Assembly: GCA_013398295.1 (NCBI GenBank)
Contig: VZSF01008733.1
Coordinates: 372,001 to 436,000, forward strand
Length of the DNA: 64,000 nt
From: Chionis minor
Lineage: Eukaryota; Chordata; Aves; Charadriiformes; Chionididae
Direction of reading: 5' to 3'
The position numbers and the translations under genes are program-made. Under the pieces are notes generated by a model. That model ran no database searches. It saw only the letters and a list, made by a program, of their open reading frames with translations, and was not told where the DNA came from. Each line of letters begins with the position of its first letter. The first letter of the stretch is position 1. Below, in pieces: positions 28,301 to 40,300 of the stretch.

Positions 28301-31300
28301 TAGTTCTCCTCCTCCTTATCCTACTGACTCCTCCTCAGTGCTGACTTCCTCAGGGGGGCTGGGGTGAACATGCTTGGTCTCCTCATTAGGGATAAGAGGG
28401 CACTGGTAGTCATATAAGCCATATTCTTGCTTCTTCCCACAGACATTGTGTTCGCACAAGCTGATCATTATGTTGTCAAGCGATGGGGACTCCGGCTGGC
28501 TTCAAGGATGTAAACTCGTTCTTTGGCCAGAACTGCTCTTTTCTCAGTCCTTGTAGGGTCTGCAAAATGTCAGTGTTTTCATGAGACTGTGGCCTTCCCT
28601 CCCCTCCCTGCATCTTGTCTTAGTCCTGCTTACAAATCTGCTGTTCTGAGATTATTATTTTTATTGAAATGGTCAGGACTGCAGCGCAGCTGCACAGGAA
28701 ATAAAACCAGGCCGCCTCATTCCCTCCCCATTTCCACAGTGGGGGGATGCGGTCCCCCCATAATACGCCTCTTGTCATTCTCTCTCCTGCCCTGACACCA
28801 GGGTAGCTAAAGGGGGCACCTGCCAGGCCCGGCCCCTGTTCATTCCAGCTCAGGTTCCCACTCTGGGACGACTGGAGAAAAGGGCTGCAGCCTGCAGCTC
28901 TCCCTCTGGCAAAGCACCGCCGGATCTGTGTGATGGGAACGCCGGGCTAGGAGCAGCACCCAAGGGGTAGAAGGGAGGCAGGAGACCGTAAAAGGATGGA
29001 ATTGAAAGCTTAAGTTGTAAAAAGCAGGAGCCGCTGGGTTACAGATCAGGGAGGGGATGGCTACTCCTTGCTAAATTCTGCACTCACTCTCTGAGCCTAT
29101 TGCATGTGCAGGACATCTTATCGGGAGAGAGCTGCCTGCATAATGGAGGGCTTTCAGGCAAAGCCAATACAAACGCTAAGGGGCCAACACTACTGGGAGA
29201 TTAAATGAGCTAAATATTTATAGCTTGGCTAAATGACAACTAACTGGAGATCTGATGTAAACACTGAGGAGGGAAAGAAACATTTTAAGGTGGCTTTGAG
29301 GGCAGGATTGAAACAATCTGAAATGAAGGGAAGCTTTAGGCAAGATTATTATTTTTTTTTTTGCTCCATCTGCTATGCAAGAAAGGGCGGCAATGACCCA
29401 GCAAAGCATATGAAGTATGCCTTCATATGGCTTCAAAAGGGATCCTGAATCTCTTTGTGCTCCTTTGGGCAGCAGGACAGGTGGCTGTATTTGGTGGATT
29501 ACCTAATGACAGCTAATCCTAGGCCATGCTGGTCTCTTCTCTCAAGTAACTAGGGATAGGACAAGAGGAAATGGGTTCAAGTTGTGCCATGGGAGGTTTA
29601 GGCTGGACATTAGGAAAAAAAACTTTCACTGAAAGAATTACCAAGCATTGGAACAGGCTGCTCAGAGAGGTGGTTGATTCACCATCCCTGGATATGTTTA
29701 AAAGTCATGTAGACGTGGTGCTCCGAGACATGGTTTAGTGACAGACCTGGAAGAGTAGGGTCAATGGTTGGACTAGATGATCTTAAAGGTCTTTTCCAAC
29801 CTAAATGATTCTATGATTCTATGCTTCTGTGGTTTCTGCAGGTACAGACTCTGGGCGGACGCCTGCGCGGAAATGTTTGGAGGTCTTGACATCTGCGCTG
29901 TCAAAGCTGTCCACAGCAAAGACGGAAAAGACTATATCATTGAGGTGAGAGCACAGGAAACTGGAATGCAAGTCTCCTTTGGGAAGTGCATCTGCAAACA
30001 CGCTCCCTCAGAGCTCACATGCACCAGTGTGCTCACTTACCCTTGTGTGCACTGTCCATAAGTCACTGTTCTTCAGTGCCCACCTGTTTTCTCCAAGCTG
30101 TGGCCCACTGGTACACAATAAACTGATTCAGAGTGCCAGGTAAACTGACAGATATGCAGCAAGGTGTCAGGGTTGAAGTGCCTCCACTTCTCAATGTGGA
30201 CTATGAAAGGAAATGAAGAGCCACAGACTGCTTGGGCACCTCATCTTTCCAGCTGAAAAATCCCCACAGTGCAGAACCTCACCAGCAAGGGACAGGTGTG
30301 AATCTGCCTTCTTATTGAGCACATAACAGCCTGCAAGTGTTGCTGGCAGCATCCAAAGTTTGGTGTGTCCCAGTGCCCCAGTACCATCCTTCATAGGCTG
30401 AGCACTTGCAAAGCCAGAGCATCTCTTGTAGCTGTTAGTAGGGATCAACAGCATTGTGAACAAACATGCCTATATTCGGCCCAACCTGGCTGCAGGTGCC
30501 AGATGATGCTAGAGTATTAGTCATGTTAACTTCCCCCATTGCCCATGCAGAGGTCCAGGAGGTGTTCAGTCCATTAAAATAAACTCAGTTTCTCTCTGAA
30601 CGAACCTGTCTTTCTGCAATCACTTTAAAAGGAACCCCAACAACAAAAAGCCTAGCTGCATCTAATTTAAAAGAGTAAAATACATGGTGAGGATGTAGCA
30701 AAAATGTCTATAAGTAGCAGGAACATTTTTATTAAAAGAACAGGTGTATTTTCTAAAATCTTTTGCCCAGGCAGCATTCACTACAATAACAGACCAGCAA
30801 GACAAAGCACCACGGAGTTACTATGGGCAATGTGGACTACAAACATTCGTGTTCAGAGCCCTGTTTGCTGGACAGACTGTTGCTCTGAGAGCTAAAATTT
30901 GACATGCTCTTTGCCAGGCCAGGGGGCAGACGTGGGAGTGGGGTGGATAGCACGCATGGGTCATCCTAACAGGGCAGAGAAGGAAAAGCTGGGCAGAAAA
31001 TCAAAGTGGAAATTTTAGACATGCTTTGGGGGAGAGAAAATCTGCAAAGTAAGCAAGTGCCTCTGTCACTATGTGACTCGAGAAGGCACAGCATCTGACC
31101 TGCTGTAAACTCCACCAACACAGGCCAGCTGAGGAAGATGAGCAGAGCCAGCCTATGGCTTCATGCAGGGGTGCTGACACACTGGAAAGCTATGTGTGGG
31201 AGAGCAGTCCCACCCGCTGAGGGTTGGGATGCTGATGAAAACCACATGAGCCCTCCAGCGACTGCACATTCCTGCATTATGTATCTGCTCTCTAGAGAGC

Positions 31301-34300
31301 AGTGACCTGTCAAAGGCCATGTGATATAAGTGCGCTGCCAGCAACAAAACACTGATGAGCCTCCGTCTTTCCTGAAGTGATGGGGCCATCGCCGATGGGT
31401 CTGCTCCTGTATGCAATACATCAGCACCTAGAGGAGCATCCCCCAGAGCAGACTGTCTCCCTGCTGTGCGCTTTTATATCTCTATGAACACACAGCTGAG
31501 AAAGGAAGAGCAAGAAAGCAGTCTTGCTAGGGATGACTGTAAGGACATTTGGACTGTGTCCATACGTGGTCAGATGTGAGATGTGGATTTTATACCCCTG
31601 TATCTATTCTTGCATATAAGCCCACATACGTGCACACGTGGCTAATTCTGTGCTTAAGGATTATGTGCCTCTGTCTGGGTATACCTCTGGGTTTTCACAT
31701 CTGCCCCTGTGTGTGACTGACTGGATGAAAAGCACATCCATACGCTAACAGCCATCACCGGCTTGCACACAGAGAGAGAAATGTGCACTAATACTCCTCT
31801 CTCCGAGATCAAGGTAAAAAGCAACGGATCTAATATGGTACAAATCAGAAGAAACACATCAGCTTCAGATGCGTCATGCTGAATTATCCAAGTGGAGAAC
31901 TTGATTGAACAGGCCTGATGTACCAACATCTAGCAGGCATTCAGATGCCAGGCTGATGGACATTGTCAGGAAAGAAGTAGAGTAGTGCAATACAAAGAGC
32001 AGAACAAAGCCAAACAGGCACCTTTTCTGCTTTTTGCAGATCTGAGGGAGATGCTGACAAGTAATTAATTGCCTCCAGCCTACTTCCTGGGGTACTTTTA
32101 TTGGCCTGAAACTGATCCTTTATTTTGCTTTTTTCTTTTGATAGTGGGAGAAAAACGTTATTTGACAGTGCGACAGTTGTATTTTTCTCGGTGAGAAGGA
32201 ACAGCGTGCTGTGACATTTTACAAGAAAGCATGCCTAAATGGCCTGAACAAATAAGGAATTTGCACAACGCAATTGCAGGCAGTAATTAATTTCCACAGT
32301 GCAAAGCAGTTCTCCAGGAAAGATTCGCAGAGGTAGTGATGGGCAGTTCTATCAAGTGAGATTTATCACAGTGGTTTGTTGCAAGCAGAATCAGATTAAG
32401 ACAGATGAGTTATCAACACGGCACAAGAGTAATCCTGCACCCATGGTATTTGCTGTTACTTAAACTTCACCTTCTTTTCTTTTCCCATGGCAAACAGCAG
32501 AATCTAGTACATTTCTTGCCCTCCAAAGCACTAGCACTCTTAAACACCATTTTCAGGGCTCATATTGAAAACTTCGAAGAAATCAGTAGATTTCTTCAGT
32601 TTTGTTCTGTTCAAGCAGCTGTGAATTTAACAGTAAGTGCTGGTATTTCTTTTTCATCTGCTGTAAAGAACTTTGTCACTTTAAGGGAATATTCAGCATG
32701 AACAGTCAGCACTTGATCAGAAGGCCAGATCCTCAAAATAGTGCAAGTTCGGTACCACTGTTAGCAGCCAGATTCTCAAGAGAGCTCAGCGGCATGTATG
32801 GTTTAATAATCTTCCCCCTTACTTTTTTTTTTTTGCAATCTAACCTTTTCCATGTCTCTGCTATGCTGACAAATATAGAGCAAGCAGAGGGCGAGTAAAG
32901 TGATCCATGTGATTTATTCTTTCTAAGCTAAGCCCTACCTGCCACACAGCTAAGCTGTGTTGCTAGACATGCTCCTCGCTGCCCTGCAAGAAGGCCTGCC
33001 TGTCCCTTCAGCGCTGCCATATCATTTCTTTTGATATGTCTAATCATCTGTTTCCTTCCTTCCTTCCCTAGAAATCACCTAACACCCCGCTCTCGCACAT
33101 CAGAGCATGGAATAACAAGTCCAGCCTTCGGGCCTCAGCGTCAGACAGGCGCAGGGGGAGGAGCGGGATGGGGTTTTCCTGAGCCTCTTCTCTGCCCAGC
33201 TGCTTTCCGCTCCTGCCTCATACACCTTATCAGGCAACAGCAGCTGCATCAGGAGCAGCCACTGACCTTGGGCAGCTACAAAGGCCGGGTCCATGTGTGC
33301 TGACGCCTTCTTGTCTTGCCCAGCTGTTCCGTGATCTCCCCAGGAAGAGATGAGTGCAATCTGTCTGTGATTCACATATGCCTTCCAGCCGTTTGATTTA
33401 TTTCAGCATTAGCATGTGTATCTGCCCGGTTCCAGAGCAATTCCCCCATCACGGAGGACAGATAAGGTGACACCTCACGCTCCTTTTCAGTTCAGCAGCA
33501 ATCGGCTGTGTCACTTTGCCAACAGAAATCACTGGCATTTTCAAAGGCCTTCCCTTCTGCATGTGATTGTTCATTCCCATATTTGGAGTCTCCCACAGCT
33601 CACGTTCCTCTGCCAGACACTCCAGAGCGGGACAACAGATACCCTCATCCCTGGTGCACCTTCTCTGGTTCAGGTGGGACCTGCTCCAGGGTTCATTCCC
33701 CCTGGTGCCTTTGTTCTAAAAAAAAGCATCTTCCCCTTCCTCTACAGCCACTGCTGCCACAGAAATAGGGAAAAGCAATCCTTAAGGTAGGACAATGAGG
33801 GGTTTGGGGTGTTTTGCTGCATCACAGTTACTCACAGGGAGGGCTGGAGAGTCGGGAGCTGGGCTTGGCCGGCCAGGCTGTTAGCAGAGTAATGGCAACA
33901 TCTAGTGGTCAGACAGGTCCCTCGCCCGGTGCGTACGGGGAGCCGGGACCTCTTTTCTCGCGTGTGAGCTGGAACTGCCAAATGAAAGGGAAAAGCTTTT
34001 AAGGTGGGACTGGAGGGGAGGGAAACCCGCGGGGGAACCTGCTGGGGAGCCCCCAGGAGCCCCTGGCTAGTGAGACACGGGCGGGAACTGCCCCTTCCCT
34101 GACACCACCAGGAAACATCTCCTCTCCCCACCTCGTTTTTTTACAGAGAAACAGCAAAGCGGAGAGTGGAATGAAAAACCACCTCGTGTATTTAGCTGAG
34201 CACTGCCATCTAATTTTCTAATCTCCTCCTCTCATGCCCTGGGTCAAGCAGGCCATGGCAATAAACACCAGCTCGCTCTTCATGCAAACCTCAGTTAAAC

Positions 34301-37300
34301 CTTCCTACGTAGCTTCTCAAGTGTTCATACGAGACACCTATGGAAATGAATCCAAGTTCATAGCTAATTTGCAAGAAGAGACTAGAATGCAAACTTGGTG
34401 AACTCACCTCATTGATTTCCCTTATTTTAAACTTCAAAAAAGGGTGTAAAAGTTTCCATTTCACTGGAAGAGTGGACTCTTGCAGCCTTGCCAGGGTGGA
34501 GTGTGCTTCTGATTGTTATCTGAGCCTGAGTCAGTGCCTTTCTTGAGCAATGCAACCTTTAACTTTGCATTTCCAGGGTTTTTACTGTTTGGTTTAAAAA
34601 TAAAAGCAAAATAAAATAAACTCTTCCAACCCTGATATTTTGGTACAATTATATTTACTCCAGCTGAATCTTAACTTCATCATAGTGCAGTTCTTCCTGT
34701 GGGATTTAGCTAATGTTTGCAAAGCACTTGATTTATGATGAACTGTTGAAAATTATGTTTAGGGCTGCTATGCAGCTGAAGGTCTGCTGTGCATTTATTA
34801 CTATTGTTGTCAGACCATTTCTTACCTCAAAGACCCTCTGACAGTTCTCCTTCCCCAATCCCCACAGTCTTGCTTCCCAGCTTTCCCCAGCTCAGTTGTA
34901 GGACTTGCTTGGGAAGCGCTTGCGTCTCAACACTATCAAGAAGACAATCAGAGAATGTTTACTTTCCTGCATTGGGTGCTGTTGTTTGGGTGACATCCTA
35001 TTCATCTGTGGTGTTTATTTCACCTCTCAGGGTGCAGCGCTTTGCGTTGATTAATCCCAAATATTTCCTCATTTCCTCCAGACCTTGTTGCTTTCATCTC
35101 CTCAAGCTTTGGTACTTGTTGTTTCCCTTCTCCTATGGCCCTTTCTGCTGCAATGTCACCTCCAAATACTGTGCCAGAGAGACCTCATCCATCAGAGGCA
35201 TCTCCTCAGGACATGTGAAGAAGCAAGTTTGTGTTGAGTTGATTTAGAAAGCCTCCAGCCACCAAAAGTCTTGGCTTGGCTTCCATGTTGTGAAGGGAAG
35301 GAAGATGGGGAGCAGGGGGAAGTACATACAATTTCCAAAAAAAAAACCCCAGTGAAATCCCACACCTAGGAAAGTAAGTCAAACATGTTTCAGCATGGGG
35401 GAGTGGTGACTAGAGGTGTTGGCAAGGATGTGGAGACACAAAGCAGGTTAGTGTGAGAGGTGAGTTGAAAGAGGCATTTGCCACCAGGAAAGCTCCTTCC
35501 TAACTGTTATTTTCCCCTCCTGTGACAGGTGATGGACAGCTCGATGCCCCTGATTGGGGAGCATGTGGAAGAAGACAGACAGCTTATAGCCGATCTGGTG
35601 GTTTCCAAAATGACTCAGCTTGTCGTCACTGCTGGATCTACACCATCACCGCTGAGGCCTTGGGTATGAGCAAATAGAGACCTTATGGCCACGTTGTTTT
35701 CCTGAACTCTTTTTCCTCTCCCTCCTCCCCGTGGGTGTCAGGCAGTCTGATATCTCAGGGTTGAACAGTCCCATATGGGAGTGTATTGGCTAGATTTATT
35801 CCCACTCTTCCAAATAAGTCTCTCATAGACTTTCTGAAGTGGGTGCCCCTAAGAAACAGCTCTCTCCTCCTTTCTCTCCTTCCATATAATTGTGGATTCA
35901 CACTGGTAGTGTGGGCATCTAGGCATTCTGGCTTATTAAATTCCTAGACTCATATTGAAGACAGCCCTTTTTAGAGGTGCTTGTAACACCTGACCATCTC
36001 AGTCTAACACCATCCCTCAGGATAGGTTTCATTCCAGTTTTTGCATCCCTGATGAAAATCTGTGCTTCCCAGAGCAAAAAGTGGGAAAACCCCCAAGAGT
36101 TTTTCCATTCCTTACTGCAACTTTTCTTCTTTGGAGATGCCCTTCACCCCCTTCATCAGGAGGAGGCCTGACTAACGATGAATTCATATAAGAATCTGTC
36201 ATTTTTGCATTTAAACAGACCCCTTAGTGCTTCTCATGTACAGTCATTCTGAATATCAAATGCGTCTAATCTAAGTGCTACATTTCCCAGTGGCAGTTCT
36301 GCAAAAATGAAACACACCAAAAATGAAACATAATCTGTGTCTCCAGGTGTATGTGCTACACCTCTTTCAGTACCTTGCAGGGAGCCAAGCATGAAGGTTT
36401 GAGGACAACAGATCTGTACAAAAGAAAGAACAGGAGAGTAAACAGGTTGAGGGATAATGCTGGCTGCAACGCACTGGAAGAGTTTCCATTTCCACTTGAG
36501 ACAAAAAATGGAAGAAAGCACTTTATGGTTCTCTGGCTTTGTTGTATGACAGCCCATTCCTGCTTAACCAGGTGCCCAGTATTCAGGTTAACTCCAAACC
36601 AAGTTTTAGCTAGAGTGAGGGGGTAAACATTTAACAGACACTAAAAATGCTTTGAGGCAGGGAAAGCGATACAGAAGGGATAGGATTTACTCTGGCCAAA
36701 GTGGAATCAACAACTGCCATCTGAAACAACCAAGATATAGAGTGGATAAACTAAGAGCAAAGGGGAAGCCAACGGAAACTGAGAACATGGACAGATGCAT
36801 CTGTTTTCTATGCTTGTCATACACTGGTACAGGATTGGATTGGATTACAACAGACCTAAAATAGGGCCAAAATAAGAACAAAACAAATGGTCTTGGAGGG
36901 ATAGGATGTCAAATAGAAGAGTTAAATAAGAAAAGGGTCTTCATCAAGAATATAGCCTACAAATATCTGTATACAAAAATCAAGAAAATTAAAACCACAA
37001 ATATGTTAACTACAGTGTCTTACTATAGTGAAAGACCTTGGTGCAACAAACATTGCAGAAACTGCACAAGCTACAATTACTAACATAATGCTATAACACG
37101 TAGTTATAAATGTGCAGGGAGAAGCAATTACACGTGAGGCTGATGAGATGCAGAACTAGAGCTGCAGGTGAAGACTTCCACAGGATGAAGAAAAATAACA
37201 ATTCTGAATACAAGGACGGCAGTACTGAATACCTAGAAATACGAACCCTTGGATATCCTGTGGGTATGCATAGAATATCTACATGTATTATTGGAACTGT

Positions 37301-40300
37301 CTATACTAGTCTCTGGATGAAGAAAGACTGAAATTATGAAACTGAGTGCGCAGCAGTGACAGACATGGAAGAAGCAACAAGTCATAATAATGTGAGACTG
37401 CAGCTACCAAGAAGCAAGTCAAATAGTACAGTGGGATAGTAAATCAGAGTCAGTTCCCCACCTCTGTAGGTGTCTGCTAATAACGTACCTAGACTGTCAA
37501 AAAAGCCTTACACAAGGTAACAGACAAGAGCTATTAAAGAAAGCAAGCAGGGAGGGGCTAAAAGGCAAAGTTTCATTGTGGAGAGGAAGCTGGCCTCAGA
37601 TAAAGACATACATTTGAGAGATGTTAATTCTTGCAAAGTTAGCAGAGGGGATACTTAAAGGATGCTAAGCCTGGTCATGTTGATAATTGGGTTGGTTGAG
37701 CCCAGGACAGGATAAGCTGTTAGTGACAACCTGGTTTCATAGCTACAGCTGCAGTTTTCTCCTCACCTCTCTGCCCCACCTCCATCCTTTCCCTTCACTG
37801 TTTTGCTTCCAAAGGCAGAAGACCTTAGGCTGGCCCTCACTCCTTCATCTCTGAGCCTCAAAATCCTGTTTTGCCTTCGTCTCTGAGAAGCCTTGGCTTG
37901 GCTGTAAGCAAAGGCCACAGAGGTGAATATGAGATCTGACTCCCTTCCTTTGGCTGGTCTAATCAGGATGTCTCCCGGCATTAGGACAGTAAATTTCCAC
38001 TGACACCAAAGCAAGGTTTAGTGTCCCAAGATACGTAGGACCAGAAGCCATGAATGGAAAATTTCGTCCCTGTCCAGACAAACCGTGTAAAATATGGGCT
38101 GGCAACCTCCTCACATTTATGTTAGTCAGTTGAAAATAATTTCAATTCTTCCAACTGTGAGACATTTCTTCCTATTTCCAGAATCACTTAGCTCATTCTC
38201 CTGACCATCTAGGAACCTTGAAGACCCTTTTATCATTGTGTTCTCCATATAAATAATCCGGCACGTACCAGCCTATCTGTCTCCAGCTTCCCCTGCTTTC
38301 ATAAACAATTCTGTGCAATAGGGTTACTCAGACTTTTGTTAACTTTGGACCGGCCCTTTGTGCAACAGTTCTGTGTTGCTTAATCTGTTTATTAAAATAT
38401 CTGTCAAAAAGAGTAAACAGTGAGAGAGAAGAAAGTGCGGATGGCACCAACTTACTTGCATTAGTCAGGACCAGGGATGGCAGTGAAGAACATCTGACAG
38501 AGCTATGTATCTTAAGTTGCCACAGTAGCAAATGAAACTCCGTATGGAATATTGAAAGGTAAGCTAAGCTGAGGGTAGAGAAAGGGAGAACATAAACAAT
38601 CTGTAGACCTTGCAAGTGGCACTAGCCATTCCCCTTGAGAAAGACTCTGTCGCATACAGGCTAATGAAAACCATTGCTCAGCCTACGGTTGTGATGACAA
38701 GGGAGAAGCAGGAAATTAGGACGCAGGAGAAATGAGCTGGTGATGTATACAGAGGACCCAGATACTGCTTCATCTGGAATAATGTAAGCAGACCTGCCTC
38801 TGGCATCTGCAGAAGGAATTGCAAAGCTGGGAAAGAGAAGAGGGTGATGAAAACAATTAGGGGCCTGGAAACATTCCCGTGGAGGGACCGAAGGGATTCA
38901 GTCTCTTGGCTTTAGAAAGGAGGTGAATGAGAGAGAGAGGGCAGTAAAGGTTTGCAAAATAATGAATGGCCTAGCAAGGGCAGGTTGTGAGAACTCTTCT
39001 CAAAACTCAGAACAAAGCAAGGGAGTTAAGGAATGGGAAAGGCAGTGAGGTTGAGAGCTCAGCAAGACTCAAAGGGTCTGCGTATAAATATCAAAACAGA
39101 ATATCTGGAACTGTTGCAAAGATTTTGTGGAGCAGATAATAAGCTTCATGTTTCAGGGTTGAAGCTGGCCCTTGCTTATTAGCAATCAAGAGGAGACCCC
39201 TTAGGGTAAAGAGATGATTGCTCCGTAGATGTTTCCACGGTTCGTCCCTCCTTTCTTTGGAACATCTGGTGCTGGCAGCTGTCCAAAATGGGAGAGGGGA
39301 CTAAGAGACCCCCTCAGGCCTGATACGTTTGGGTAATTCCTGATTGCCTAAAAAACATTCTAAACTGTAACTTCATTGTTATTCCCTGCAAGCAAACAAC
39401 TTCTGTGCTCTTTATTACTCAGCTCTCCATTTTAGTCCCATGAGGTTTTACCAACCAGATGCTGCATGTGTGTGTGTATTTAAGGAACACTTCATGACTC
39501 CACAGTTCCTGTATTACCTCAGGGCTTCTCTTTTGGGACTCTGTATTAACCGGAATGGCTTTTTTTCCTCTAGCCTCCACAAGTTCAACCTGCATCAATG
39601 AAAACTCAGACTGGACCTCAGCTTGGACAACTGTCCCAACCACGGCCTCCTCCCCAAGGTACAGCTCTTTGGGTCCCACGACAGTGTAAGACCTATCAGT
39701 ATGCCTTCTAAATAAAAGCCATCAGGATAAAAGTTTCACTCACTGTTCCAATTCACTGACAATCAGGCAGGAAATCCAGTGTGCTGTTAGAGCAGCTGCT
39801 GTCCTAGTCCACAGCAGCTCAGAAAGTGGAATGAAAATTTGACACAAATCCAGTTGTTACTGCTGGCAGGACTTGGCTCAGCAAAATGAGGCCACTTGAA
39901 CTGGCTCTGCAGCAGGATTCTGGGCACAGAGTGTATTTGTGTTTACAGAAAGCTGTAGTGGCTAAAAGTGTTAAGAAGTGATGGGAAGATGCTAGTGCTG
40001 TCATGCCTGGAACAGACACCAACATGGTGATCCATCTGTCCAGGTGTTCCCCTGCCAGCAAGAGCACATCCCAGCTCCTCCTGACAGCAGAAGCAGGCTT
40101 GACTCATGTGGCTTGGTCAGAACAACAGTTTTGGTTTATTGCCCTGATTTACACTGAGGCAATGAAGCACAGGGTTGCCCCATGGGTACCCAGGCCACAC
40201 CAACTACTCAATTCACATAACCAATTAGACCCTCCTTTTTGCCACCTTTGTCCCTCCCTTTCTCCACTCAAATCTCCTACCAAATTAACACCCACCTCCA

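Larger units (their letters stand above)
26175..29841 (+). other. SYN3: SYN3 intron W3-W4 (3.7 kb) with two CR1 copies
   Basis: Non-coding. It contains an old CR1 relic at about 27003-27620 and a younger CR1 at about 28.5-29.8 kb (29528-29823) that runs up to the next exon. The rest, including the GC-rich stretch at 28140-28960, shows no gene. Confidence 0.85.
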
